Origin: Granulosicoccus sp.
GTDB lineage: Bacteria; Pseudomonadota; Gammaproteobacteria; Granulosicoccales; Granulosicoccaceae
Length of the DNA stretch: 64,000 nucleotides
Direction of reading: 5' to 3'
Assembly (NCBI GenBank): GCA_020627685.1
Contig: JAHDGK010000009.1
Span: 1-64,000 of the forward strand
Positions 27,762-35,808 of this stretch are shown here, one piece after another. The notes beneath the pieces were generated by a model, which saw nothing but the letters and a program-made list of their open reading frames with translations, was not told the DNA's origin and did not search any database. How positions within the stretch are numbered: the first letter of the stretch is position 1; each line of letters opens with the position of its first letter. A program made the translations under genes and the position numbers.

Positions 27762-28481
27762 ATGCATCCACAAATGACACTGGCGCTAGACACTGCGCCT
27801 GCAACCTCCTTCGACAGTTTTCACGTAGACCAGGAAACCTCGGTAGTACGTGACACCGTCCGTGCTTTCTCGCAAGGGGCGATTAAAGACGAACAGCTAT
27901 ACCTCTGGGGAGACACGGGTACCGGTAAGTCACACTTGATGGCCGCCGCGTGTCAGGTGTTCAGTCAGCGCGGTTACAGAGTGGCTTATCTTCCCGGTGA
28001 GATGGTCAACCAGAAAGGTGCCTTAGACGGCATGGAGCAGGTAGATCTATTGTGTGTAGACGACTTACAACGCTTAGACCGGGCTTCAGAGGTTGATTTA
28101 TTTCATTGTATAAACCGTTGTCGCGAGTGTGAAACTCAACTTATTTTTGCAGCGGACAGAGCACCGGACGAACTGGGTTTGAAGCTTAAGGATTTGCAAA
28201 CGCGTCTGGCCTGGGGTCTTGTCTTCCACATTCAGGCGTTGAGCGATGAAGGGCTACGAAACGGGTTTAGACAAGAAATCGAAGCCCGCTCGCTAGAGGC
28301 AAGTGACGAGGTATTGGGTTATGTGCTTAGACGATTTCCGCGCAGTATGTCTGCGTTGAAAGAGGTGGTGAATACGCTTGACGAAGTATCGCTCAGCGAG
28401 CAACGGCGCATAACCATTCCTTTTATTAAAACCATTTTTGGAGAAGCAGAACGCATCGCGCTAGCAGAACGCGTTCGTTGA
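27762..28481 (+). CDS. hda: Hda, DnaA regulatory inactivator (AAA+)
   Basis: A 239-residue AAA+ protein homologous to DnaA domain III. It shows Walker A GDTGTGKSHLMAAACQ, Walker B LLCVDDLQRL, sensor I region TQLIFAADRAP and LKDLQTRLAWGLVFHI. With the DNA-loaded sliding clamp, Hda promotes hydrolysis of DnaA-bound ATP and so limits replication initiation. The N-terminal MHPQMTLALDTAP includes the clamp-binding type motif (Q-L-x-L-like) expected in Hda. ATG 27762 is chosen; ATG 27774 is the alternative. The DUF2066-hda order matches Pseudomonas. Confidence 0.92.
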   Translation: MHPQMTLALDTAPATSFDSFHVDQETSVVRDTVRAFSQGAIKDEQLYLWGDTGTGKSHLMAAACQVFSQRGYRVAYLPGEMVNQKGALDGMEQVDLLCVDDLQRLDRASEVDLFHCINRCRECETQLIFAADRAPDELGLKLKDLQTRLAWGLVFHIQALSDEGLRNGFRQEIEARSLEASDEVLGYVLRRFPRSMSALKEVVNTLDEVSLSEQRRITIPFIKTIFGEAERIALAERVR

Positions 28482-28490
28482 CCGTCTTAT

Positions 28491-28922
28491 CTACTGTTGA
28501 CTAGCGTCGTCTTCTTCAACCGGTTTTCTAAGTTCAGGGGGAGTGGGTGTATATCGAGCGTACATGCTGCTGCCGAGCATCAGCATGAGGCTTAAGATGA
28601 CCATAAGCATGCCTAGAATCTGCTCAAGCGCTTGATGGTTGTACCAGACATCAACGCCAATGATGAAGTACAGCATACTTAAAAAGCCGACCCACTGATG
28701 TGTATAGCGTCGTGAGTGGATGATGCCTCGCAGTGGAAACAACAGCGGGATAGCCAAGGCACCCAGTACGAGTGATCTGGGCACGCGCTCCGGCGGGGCC
28801 AACCAAGTAAACCAGTTGACGATAAGCAGCAATAACCCGAAATACCCGACAAGCGTTAGTTTTCGCCCGATCGCTGCGTGTCGTGGCGACTCGAATCTGG
28901 GTTTCCGATTTTTCTTAGCCAT
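28491..28922 (-). CDS. DUF2069 membrane protein
   Basis: A 143-residue integral membrane protein with four hydrophobic segments (LTLVGYFGLLLLIVNWFTWL, SLVLGALAIPLLFPLRGII, VGFLSMLYFIIGVDVWY, ILGMLMVILSLMLMLGSSMYA), a basic N-terminus and an acidic tail. This is the DUF2069 family, small predicted inner-membrane proteins of unknown function often adjacent to wrbA in Gammaproteobacteria. It starts 4 bases after the wrbA stop on the same strand, so it is surely co-transcribed. Convergent with hda. Confidence 0.85.
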   Translation of the reverse strand: MAKKNRKPRFESPRHAAIGRKLTLVGYFGLLLLIVNWFTWLAPPERVPRSLVLGALAIPLLFPLRGIIHSRRYTHQWVGFLSMLYFIIGVDVWYNHQALEQILGMLMVILSLMLMLGSSMYARYTPTPPELRKPVEEDDASQQ

Positions 28923-28926
28923 AACG

Positions 28927-29595
28927 TTAGAGTTCGCCGTTAGAGGCTGGCGTTGCCGATAATTGTTTGGCTATGGAGGCTACGCGACTTCCAAGCGCTT
29001 TGCACAGCGTGGCTTCATCTTCGCTCAGTGCAGATTTTCCGTCCTCACCGGCAACATGCGAGGCACCGTATGGAGAACCGCCACGGGTTGTCTGCATCAG
29101 AGCCGGGTTGGAATAGGGCAGGCCGCATATGAGCATGCCGTGATGCATGAGTGGAATCATCATGCTAAGCAGTGTACTTTCCTGTCCACCGTGCATACTG
29201 CCTGTTGAGGTGAAGACCGCTGCGGGCTTTCCACTTAAGGCACCCGCGAACCACTGTTCTGTCGTTTGATCGAGAAAGTGTTTTAAGGAGGCTGACATAT
29301 TGCCGAAGTGCGTGGGACTGCCCATGATGAATCCGTGGCAATTAGCCAGATCAGCGGACTGTGCTGCAGGGGCTCCTGAGTCAGGAATCTCAGGCAGGCG
29401 TGATGAGCTTCTGTCACCGACTTTAGGTGCGCACCGTATGATTGCCTTGCATCCTGGGATTGATTCGACACCGCGACCAATGAGCTGCGCCATTCGGTAA
29501 GTGTTACCGCCGTTGGTGTCATACAGAATTAAAATCTGACAAGTCGAATCAACAGTGTTCGACGGACTGTTTGGGCGGGTACTGAAAGCAGTCAT
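28927..29595 (-). CDS. wrbA: WrbA-like NAD(P)H:quinone oxidoreductase
   Basis: A 222-residue flavodoxin-fold enzyme. ILILYDTNGGNTYRMAQLIGRGVE is the FMN phosphate-binding region, and MGSPTHFGNMSASLKHFLDQT, KPAAVFTSTGSMHGGQESTLLSMMIPLMHHGM and GGSPYGASHVAGEDG match WrbA/type IV NQO proteins, which reduce quinones by two electrons to limit redox cycling. The start at 29595 (MTAFSTRPN) fits the family best; an in-frame start at 29700 would overlap the divergent gspE region and add unlikely sequence. Co-transcribed with DUF2069. Confidence 0.9.
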   Translation of the reverse strand: MTAFSTRPNSPSNTVDSTCQILILYDTNGGNTYRMAQLIGRGVESIPGCKAIIRCAPKVGDRSSSRLPEIPDSGAPAAQSADLANCHGFIMGSPTHFGNMSASLKHFLDQTTEQWFAGALSGKPAAVFTSTGSMHGGQESTLLSMMIPLMHHGMLICGLPYSNPALMQTTRGGSPYGASHVAGEDGKSALSEDEATLCKALGSRVASIAKQLSATPASNGEL

Positions 29596-29740
29596 AGCAA
29601 CTAACGTGTCTGGTGTTACGCGCAAAGCACGCAGTGTGTCACATCTTGGATTCCCATTGCTACGCAGTGCTCTTTTGATTGCATACGGGAGCCTGAACAC
29701 AGGCCGATACCTTAGCTACAAAACTCCCGGTAGCGACGCT

Positions 29741-31540
29741 GTGTTATCAGAAAGTGGAAGACGATTTGCCGATCCGGCAACAGGTAAGCTAGAGCTGGAA
29801 GCTGTTCTGGATGGCCTGTTGATGGATGGTCTCATTGACGAGACCAATAGTGCTTTACTACGCACCTTGGTTCAGTCTGATCGCTCCAAAAAAAGCAGTG
29901 GGCCGTTGGAGCGGATTGCCGCTGGTGGCTGGGTAAATGTTAAAAACCCGGAAGAGAAAATCAATCTAGATTTCCTCTCAAAGTGGTTAGCCGACAAGGT
30001 GGGTCTTCCGTGGCAGAGAATTGATCCACTACAGATAGACGTACCATCGGTCACCGCAGTAACGTCACATGCTTACGCGAGTCGATTCAATGTGATTTGT
30101 CTTGAAGCATCCTCAGATCATGTTGTGTTTGGTACAGCAGAACCTTACTTCAACGAATGGCAGACTGAGCTTAGTCAGGTTTTACAAAAAGAGATTAGGC
30201 TGGTTGTTTGCAATCCTTCAGATATTACGCGGTATCTGAATGAGCTTTACTCTGTCTCTAAATCTATATTAGGCGCCAACAAAGAACAGACGCATCAGTC
30301 CAGCGCAGTACAAAATCTTGAGCAGCTTATGGAGCTGGGCAAGAACGGAAAGTTAGAGGCTAATGACAGCCATGTTGTCAGCGTGGTTGATTGGCTGTTG
30401 CAATACGCTTACGAGCAGCGCGCAAGTGATATTCACCTAGAGCCGCGCCGTGATACCGGAATTGTCAGATTCCGAATCGATGGTGTGATGCAGCAGGTTT
30501 ACGATATGCCGGCAGGTGTCATGGCGGCGGTAACCAGCCGCTTAAAAATATTAGGCCGACTGGATGTCGCTGAGAAAAGACGTCCGCAAGACGGGCGTTT
30601 GAAAACACGCAATGCCGATGGTAAAGAAGTCGAACTCAGAATCTCGACAATGCCAACAGCGTTTGGTGAGAAAATGGTTATGCGTATTTTTGATCCTGAA
30701 GTGCTGGTCAAGGATCAAGCACAGTTGGGATTTGATACCCGGGAAGCCGGTATCTGGAACAGTATGATCCAGCAGCCCAATGGGATACTACTGGTTACCG
30801 GGCCAACGGGGTCAGGTAAAACGACAACCTTATATAGCTCACTACAACAACTAGCTACTCCTGATGTTAACGTTTGTACCATTGAAGATCCGATCGAGCT
30901 TGTGGTGCCGGCGTTCAATCAAATGCAAGTTCAACACAATATTGATTTGGACTTCGCATCGGGTGTTAGAACACTTTTACGACAAGATCCAGATATCATC
31001 ATGGTGGGTGAGATTCGTGATTTAGAAACAGCACAAATGGCGGTGCAGGCTGCTCTAACCGGGCACTTGGTTTTATCGACATTGCATACCAATGATGCTG
31101 CTTCAGCGGTTACTCGATTGATGGAGTTGGGTGTGCCTTACTACCTCATCAGATCAACGCTTATCGGGGTTATTGCTCAAAGATTGATAAGAACGTATTG
31201 CCCGACATGTTCCGTGGAAACCGATATGGATGTCGAGCAATGGAATTCTCTAATGTCCCCCTGGAAATCAAAAACCCCTGTCACTATGCGTAAGCCAACA
31301 GGGTGTCTTGAATGTCGCGACACCGGCTTTCGCGGTAGAGCCGGTATCTATGAATTGCTGCAGATGACGCCTGGTGTTAAGAACCTGATTACACCGGATG
31401 TACCATTGGAGCGTTTACGAAGACAGGCCTACGAAGACGGTATGAGACCCATGCGCATTAGTGGGCTTGGAAAAGTCTCTCAGGGTGTAACAAGCTTTGA
31501 AGAAATTTTAAAAGTGACGCCGGCACCGTTAATGGAATAA
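29741..31540 (+). CDS. GspE/PilB-like assembly ATPase
   Basis: A hexameric ATPase of the type II secretion/type IV pilus family, about 599 residues from GTG 29741. After an N-terminal T2SSE_N domain come the Asp box (QRASDIHLEPRRDTGIVRFRIDGV), Walker A (GPTGSGKTTTLYSSL), Walker B with Asp (RQDPDIIMVGEIRDLETA), His box (LVLSTLHTNDAASAV) and a C-terminal zinc tetracysteine (CPTC...CLEC). The start is uncertain: the frame stays open to GTG 29555, but that overlaps the divergent wrbA start, and no good ribosome site was seen. This could be the motor for the operon at 2-5050, which carries no ATPase in view. Confidence 0.88.
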   Translation: MLSESGRRFADPATGKLELEAVLDGLLMDGLIDETNSALLRTLVQSDRSKKSSGPLERIAAGGWVNVKNPEEKINLDFLSKWLADKVGLPWQRIDPLQIDVPSVTAVTSHAYASRFNVICLEASSDHVVFGTAEPYFNEWQTELSQVLQKEIRLVVCNPSDITRYLNELYSVSKSILGANKEQTHQSSAVQNLEQLMELGKNGKLEANDSHVVSVVDWLLQYAYEQRASDIHLEPRRDTGIVRFRIDGVMQQVYDMPAGVMAAVTSRLKILGRLDVAEKRRPQDGRLKTRNADGKEVELRISTMPTAFGEKMVMRIFDPEVLVKDQAQLGFDTREAGIWNSMIQQPNGILLVTGPTGSGKTTTLYSSLQQLATPDVNVCTIEDPIELVVPAFNQMQVQHNIDLDFASGVRTLLRQDPDIIMVGEIRDLETAQMAVQAALTGHLVLSTLHTNDAASAVTRLMELGVPYYLIRSTLIGVIAQRLIRTYCPTCSVETDMDVEQWNSLMSPWKSKTPVTMRKPTGCLECRDTGFRGRAGIYELLQMTPGVKNLITPDVPLERLRRQAYEDGMRPMRISGLGKVSQGVTSFEEILKVTPAPLME

Positions 31541-31572
31541 GTTGATAGAACACGGAAGTCTCTGTGTCTGCT

Positions 31573-31593
31573 AGCCATAAATAGTATGGCTAA
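31573..31593 (+). terminator. Hairpin downstream of the gspE-like gene
   Basis: Perfect 8-bp stem TAGCCATA (31573-31580)/TATGGCTA (31586-31593) with a 5-base loop, 32 bases after the stop. No T-tract, so a weak terminator or RNA-stabilising hairpin. The remaining 150 bases to the next gene show nothing else I can name. Confidence 0.4.
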
Positions 31594-31743
31594 CTAACTT
31601 TCCTACTGTTGCATAAATAGTTAAGGCTTCCGATATACCGGAATTGGGCATGATTTAGGCTATAAACATGGCAGACCGTTAAAAAGTGTCTTTATGCTGT
31701 TGAAGCTGCAATCCGAGTCCTGACAATAATTGATATCTAACTC

Positions 31744-32796
31744 ATGAACTTAGTCGTTGATTGTTTGCGAAGGCCAGCGAGCTTCGATCAGTTAAAGAGC
31801 ATCTGGCAAACCTTAGAGCGCCTTGATCCGCTCTGCTCCCCGTTTTTAAGTTGGACCTACCTGAGTGCTTGGTGGCAAGCTGTTGGATGCAACGACGGTA
31901 AGCTAAGAATCCTGATAGTGCGCCGTGGAAAGGAAGTTGTTGCATTAGCGCCTATGTATATCCAAAGCCACAAGCGCCTCGGTTTTATACCTCAAAACAC
32001 CCTGATGATAATGGGAGAGCTCAACGGTGTTCAGAGTATTCATCACGGTGTAATCGCTCAGCCAACGTTAAGAGATGCTGCTTGCGATGCCATCATCAGT
32101 CACCTACCGACCCTGAAAATGTGGCACACGCTAGTGCTGAACGGATTAGATGAAAACTCAGTCTTTGCCACGTTGGCAAGGCAGCGTATCGTAAGTAATC
32201 GATCCGGTGCATTAGAAACGGTTTCCACATCAAGCTACGAAATATTACCTGCAAGTTGGAGTGAGTTTAAAGATCGCAGCAAAGGTGTTCGGTTTAATGA
32301 TCTCTCCCGCATAAGTCAGTCGTTAAAAGAGCTGGGTCATTGTGAACTCGAATTGTGTTCAACCCGTGAAGCATTTAGAGAGAATCAGCGTGTTTTTAAT
32401 GAACGCATGTCAAGCGTGGGCGAGACTGATGAGCCGTTCTATTCAGACTTTATCTTGCAGGGGTTTATGGCTGACGCTATCTGGCAACTTGTATTTTCCA
32501 TTAACGGGAACGTGGTTGGAATACAGCATTACTCAATCGAACGCGGTGAGCTGGTGTTGTTACAAGGACGTTATGCTCCATCTGTCAAAACGCTGGGTGC
32601 TGCGAAATATATGCTTGCGTATGCACTTAAGCGCGGCATAGACCAGATTATGAACGGTGCGCACTCTGTCGTTAGTGATGATGACAGTGCTAACGAATTT
32701 CTTACTGGTAACCGTTCAGTCATTTCGATTCATTACACGGCTTCTTCCTGGCGGCGAATGCTTGAGGCGGTTCTGAATCGCTTCGTAAATCGATAA
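31744..32796 (+). CDS. BioF2-like (Acetyltransf_6/CelD-type) acyltransferase
   Basis: A 350-residue protein of the GNAT-fold group used in polysaccharide and cell-surface modification (CelD/BcsL, FemAB-like). The N-terminal SPFLSWTYLSAWWQAVGCNDGKLRILIV and C-terminal region (AIWQLVFSINGNVVGIQHYSIERGELVLLQGRYAPSVKTLGAAKYMLAYALKRGI) fit this family, with the second half carrying the acyl-CoA-binding-like fold. There is no signal peptide, so it acts in the cytoplasm. It follows the GspE-like gene after 203 bases. Substrate is unknown; exopolysaccharide modification is a family-based guess. Confidence 0.65.
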   Translation: MNLVVDCLRRPASFDQLKSIWQTLERLDPLCSPFLSWTYLSAWWQAVGCNDGKLRILIVRRGKEVVALAPMYIQSHKRLGFIPQNTLMIMGELNGVQSIHHGVIAQPTLRDAACDAIISHLPTLKMWHTLVLNGLDENSVFATLARQRIVSNRSGALETVSTSSYEILPASWSEFKDRSKGVRFNDLSRISQSLKELGHCELELCSTREAFRENQRVFNERMSSVGETDEPFYSDFILQGFMADAIWQLVFSINGNVVGIQHYSIERGELVLLQGRYAPSVKTLGAAKYMLAYALKRGIDQIMNGAHSVVSDDDSANEFLTGNRSVISIHYTASSWRRMLEAVLNRFVNR

Positions 32797-33094
32797 TTCC
32801 ATCAAGTATCGGGCTGTATTGAGACGTACCCCTCAATTTAATAAAAGACGCCACCCTTATAATCATCCCTGATTTTCCAACTTTAATTGAAAAGAGTGCT
32901 ACTTACGTCATGAAAGGGGCGGTAACTTAATAGTCGCTTCCCAATTGTGAGTACCGTCCGTCATTCTTGGTTTTTGAGTTCGATAAACTCAGGCTCCGAA
33001 ATCGAAGACGCTGTTGAGATTGTGCGGGCATGCTCGCATGTGTGTATCTCATTCAGTATTTAGGTATAGACGAAGAGCACCGTGGAGATACGGG

Positions 33095-33367
33095 ATGTTA
33101 GAAAACCCAAGTGAAAACGAAGTAGTAGCGTTGGATGATCTTTTCGAAAGAGCCAATGATGTTGTTGCAACATCAGTCATTGGCAGACCTCGTCAAGGCT
33201 CCGGCTACGTTCCTAAGATTGATGCGAAGATTCGCTTGAATCGTGAAGTAATGGATTGGTTGAAGTCTAAAGGACCACGTCATTACAGCCGAATCAACGG
33301 TCTGCTAACTGCATTGATGGAAGCAGAAAAAAAACAGCACACTGGCGCTGAAGAATTAAGCCGGTAA
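33095..33367 (+). CDS. BrnA-like ribbon-helix-helix antitoxin, no toxin partner
   Basis: A 90-residue protein starting at ATG 33095 with GGAG 7 bases upstream. The C-terminal part DAKIRLNREVMDWLKSKGPRHYSRINGLLTALMEAE matches the BrnA antitoxin family (ribbon-helix-helix DNA-binding dimer with conserved W and the YxxRIN motif). The N-terminal 50 residues are acidic, then flexible. In BrnT/BrnA systems the toxin gene precedes brnA directly; here the 298 bases upstream carry no BrnT-like frame. It may be a solitary regulator or a remnant. A strong terminator hairpin follows. Confidence 0.65.
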   Translation: MLENPSENEVVALDDLFERANDVVATSVIGRPRQGSGYVPKIDAKIRLNREVMDWLKSKGPRHYSRINGLLTALMEAEKKQHTGAEELSR

Positions 33368-33377
33368 TGAAATCCTG

Positions 33378-33424
33378 ATTCACACGGTCGTAAGTGTTTA
33401 TAGGCCGTGTGAATATGGATGTTT
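33378..33424 (+). terminator. Rho-independent-type terminator after the brnA-like gene
   Basis: A 10-bp perfect stem ATTCACACGG (33378-33387)/CCGTGTGAAT (33405-33414), extended by a G-U and a C-G pair, is followed by a GTTTTAATT stretch. It lies 11 bases after the stop. Confidence 0.6.
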
Positions 33425-33482
33425 TAATTGAGTGCATAGCTAGTTCATTGCGCTCAAAGCAAATTTAAAAAGGGTAATGCGC

Positions 33483-34397
33483 TTACCGCGCAGACTCCTT
33501 GATAAAGCTGCCATCGTTTAGTTCGCGAAGTGCTTGTTGAATTTCCGCTTGGGAATTCATCACAATCGGGCCGTGCCATGCAACGGGTTCGCTAAGCGCT
33601 TTGCCTGAGATCAATAAAAAGCGCACGGCTTCCTCGCGCGTTTCTACGACAATTTCATCGCCGGTATCAAACAGAACCAGGGTTCTATTACCTGAGCGAT
33701 CGCGCATGTAGATTTCTTCCCCGTTAATTTCTTTCTCTAATTGAATGCCAACGGGCTTAGACGCGTTTTTAAAGGATGCACTTCCGCTAAATACATAAGC
33801 GAAAGCGTTTCTATACGCATCTATAGGAATTGTTTTTCTTGTGTTCGCAGGCATGCTGATATCCAAGTATTGCGGTTCAGCCGCGATGCCGTCGATAGGG
33901 CCGATCTTCCCTCGCCAATCCCCGACAACAACACGAATGATAGAACCGTCATCATCGTGCAGCTCCGGCACATCGGAGCCCGCGATATCTTGATATCGTG
34001 GCGAACACATTTTCATTGATGAGGGTAAATTTGCCCACAGTTGAAACCCGTGCATTCGGCCTTGCTGGTCACCCTTTGGCATTTCCTGATGCAGTATGCC
34101 GCTGCCGGCTGTCATCCACTGCACGCTACCCGGGCCAAGTTCACCCGTGTTTCCAAGGCTATCGGCGTGTTCAACGGAACCTGCCAACACATAGGTAATG
34201 GTTTCGATGCCGCGGTGCGGGTGCCAGGGAAAACCTGCTGCGTATTTAGCGGGATCATCGTTTCTGAAGTCATCCATCATCAGGAATGGATCGGTTTGTG
34301 AGGTGTCTCCAAATCCAAACACCCGGTGCAGGTGAACGCCAGCACCTTCCATAGTGGGTTGTGCTGTCGACTCTGACTTAACGGATCTAATGGACAT
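33483..34397 (-). CDS. Pirin family protein
   Basis: A 304-residue bicupin. The metal-binding residues are visible in PWHPHRGIETITYVLAG (two His) and GSGILHQEMP (His and Glu), as in pirin and E. coli YhhW, which binds a metal and can act as a quercetin 2,3-dioxygenase. MTAGSGILHQEM, MHGFQLWANLP and the C-terminal WHGPIVMNSQAEIQQALRELNDG are strong family strings. It lies 63 bases downstream of a TetR regulator gene on the same strand, so it may be controlled by it, as pirins often are. True substrate unknown. Confidence 0.92.
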   Translation of the reverse strand: MSIRSVKSESTAQPTMEGAGVHLHRVFGFGDTSQTDPFLMMDDFRNDDPAKYAAGFPWHPHRGIETITYVLAGSVEHADSLGNTGELGPGSVQWMTAGSGILHQEMPKGDQQGRMHGFQLWANLPSSMKMCSPRYQDIAGSDVPELHDDDGSIIRVVVGDWRGKIGPIDGIAAEPQYLDISMPANTRKTIPIDAYRNAFAYVFSGSASFKNASKPVGIQLEKEINGEEIYMRDRSGNRTLVLFDTGDEIVVETREEAVRFLLISGKALSEPVAWHGPIVMNSQAEIQQALRELNDGSFIKESAR

Positions 34398-34460
34398 GCG
34401 ATTTTTCCTTAACTCTAGGGCTTAAGAGGTTGTCTGATCCTTAAACTCACGGCGTGTAAA

Positions 34461-35087
34461 TTATTGGGTGAACACCGGTTTAAGTGTTGTCAGCATATCA
34501 GTGGCCATCGTTAGTTTTTGCTCGCGACTTAAATGCTTGCCGATGGGCCCGTCGACGAAAAGGTTAGCCAGGCCATGCACCGAAGACCATGCAATCAATT
34601 CCTCCGAGCTTAACGAATCAGGATCTGTATCAACGATGGCATCGGCAAAGCCGCCTTTCAAGTATGAGCCCAGTTCGTCGGCAGCTGCGACATAGCTCTC
34701 ATCATTTGTGTACAGCGTTTCTTCATTCCACATGGCCCGGAAGAAGGCGGGTTTGTCGATGGCGAAACTGATGTAGGCGAGCCCGACTGCCACAAGAGCG
34801 TCGGCGTTTGTGGCCGTATCAGCGTCTTTCGTCTCTTCAGAGGCCTTTTGGTTGGCAGCGGAGAGCTCGCTGGCCAGTTGCCGGAGCGCGCGGGTGGCAA
34901 ATGCCGTTAAAAGGTCGCGCTTGTCGGAGTAATGCCTGAATGCCGAGGAGGGCGAGACGCCTATTTTTTTGGCGCAGGCCCTCAGTGTGACGGCCTCCAG
35001 GCCGAATTGGCTGGCTATTTCATCCACGGCATCGAGCAGTGAATCTGCCAGATTTCCATGGTGATAAGTGCCTTTATCTTTCTTCAT
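34461..35087 (-). CDS. TetR/AcrR family regulator (WHG-domain type)
   Basis: A 208-residue repressor. YHHGNLADSLLDAVDEIASQFGLEAVTLRACAKKIGVSPSSAFRHYSDKRDLLTAFA is the TetR helix-turn-helix domain; YHHGNL marks the subgroup with a WHG-type C-terminal domain. The C-terminal part (about 90-208) binds a ligand that is not identifiable here. The gene is divergent from the DUF2852 gene and upstream of pirin. Two similar palindromes in the divergent gap (35109-35123 and 35171-35189) are its probable operators, so it likely represses itself and the divergent gene. Confidence 0.9.
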   Translation of the reverse strand: MKKDKGTYHHGNLADSLLDAVDEIASQFGLEAVTLRACAKKIGVSPSSAFRHYSDKRDLLTAFATRALRQLASELSAANQKASEETKDADTATNADALVAVGLAYISFAIDKPAFFRAMWNEETLYTNDESYVAAADELGSYLKGGFADAIVDTDPDSLSSEELIAWSSVHGLANLFVDGPIGKHLSREQKLTMATDMLTTLKPVFTQ

Positions 35088-35108
35088 GGGCTTAGTTTAC
35101 CGTTGAAT

Positions 35109-35123
35109 GTGATCATTGTTCAC
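35109..35123. promoter_or_regulatory. Putative TetR operator 1
   Basis: GTGATCATTGTTCAC is a 15-base palindrome with one mismatched pair, 22 bases upstream of the tetR start. It shares the half-site GTGAACA/TGTTCAC with the second site in this gap. Confidence 0.6.
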
Positions 35124-35140
35124 TTTTTTTTCGATTTCGC

Positions 35141-35170
35141 TTGAAATTTGGAGAAGTTATCCGCTATAGT
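35141..35170 (+). promoter_or_regulatory. Putative sigma-70 promoter of the DUF2852 gene
   Basis: TTGAAA (35141-35146) and TATAGT (35165-35170) are separated by 18 bases. The operator-like palindrome begins at the next base, covering the likely transcription start. Confidence 0.55.
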
Positions 35171-35189
35171 ATGTGAACAGTGTTTACAT
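35171..35189. promoter_or_regulatory. Putative TetR operator 2
   Basis: A 19-base palindrome with one mismatched pair (core GTGAACAGTGTTTAC) directly after the -10 element. It matches the GTGAACAnTGTTYAC form shared with operator 1, so binding would block transcription of the DUF2852 gene. Confidence 0.65.
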
Positions 35190-35276
35190 TGCTTGGTTTT
35201 CGAAGCGTCCAGAGCAGTAAAAACCACTGGTTAGGGCAAAGCGCTTCTTCATGATGGAATAGTTAAGGGGTAATAA

Positions 35277-35729
35277 ATGTCTTCATCAAACTCTAGTACG
35301 GTTGGTCACCAGGGATATAAATCGTGGTCTCGTTGTGGCGGCGCTATGGGTAAGGGCGCGCGTTGGAACGGTGTAAACATCGCGGCAATGGTTGTTGGTT
35401 TCGTCTTTTTCTGGCCGGTTGGCTTAGTAGTCTTGTTCTGGATCATGTCCGGCCGTCAGGTGCAGGAGCTACCGGGTGCAATCAAAGAGCAGTGGGCTCG
35501 TATGTTTGGCAAAGGTGACGCTGTTGAGGCTGTCGATAATGTTGTCTTCAACGAATACCAACAGACTCAGTACGACAGAATCCGCGAAATAAAGGAAGAA
35601 ATAAAAAGTCGTGCTAACCGCTTTAGCGAGTTCAGAATGGACGCGAAGCGACGCGCTGACCAGGAAGAGTTCAATCGTTTTATGGCTGGCGGCCCGTACT
35701 CTGATACGTCTGGCAATACTAGGGCGTAG
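35277..35729 (+). CDS. DUF2852 membrane-anchored protein
   Basis: A 150-residue protein with one membrane segment (about 35-56, NIAAMVVGFVFFWPVGLVVLFWIMSG) and a charged helical C-terminal half (FNEYQQTQYDRIREIKEEIKSRANRFSEFRMDAKRRADQEEFNRFM). This is the DUF2852 pattern, found mostly in Alphaproteobacteria, of unknown function. AAGGGG sits 6 bases before the ATG. It is expressed divergently from a TetR gene, with a promoter that overlaps a TetR-type operator. Probably a small inner-membrane protein induced by the TetR ligand (inference). Confidence 0.8.
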   Translation: MSSSNSSTVGHQGYKSWSRCGGAMGKGARWNGVNIAAMVVGFVFFWPVGLVVLFWIMSGRQVQELPGAIKEQWARMFGKGDAVEAVDNVVFNEYQQTQYDRIREIKEEIKSRANRFSEFRMDAKRRADQEEFNRFMAGGPYSDTSGNTRA

Positions 35730-35766
35730 TTAGGGTCATGAACTCCCCAAATAGCGAAAACAGAGC

Positions 35767-35788
35767 CGGTGCCGCTTTCGCGGCACCG
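35767..35788. terminator. Bidirectional terminator hairpin
   Basis: Perfect 9-bp GC-rich stem CGGTGCCGC (35767-35775)/GCGGCACCG (35780-35788) with a TTTC loop between the convergent DUF2852 and proS genes. On the minus strand it is followed by a short TTTT run a few bases later. Confidence 0.65.
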
Positions 35789-35808
35789 TCAATGAAATCT
35801 GTAATCGC

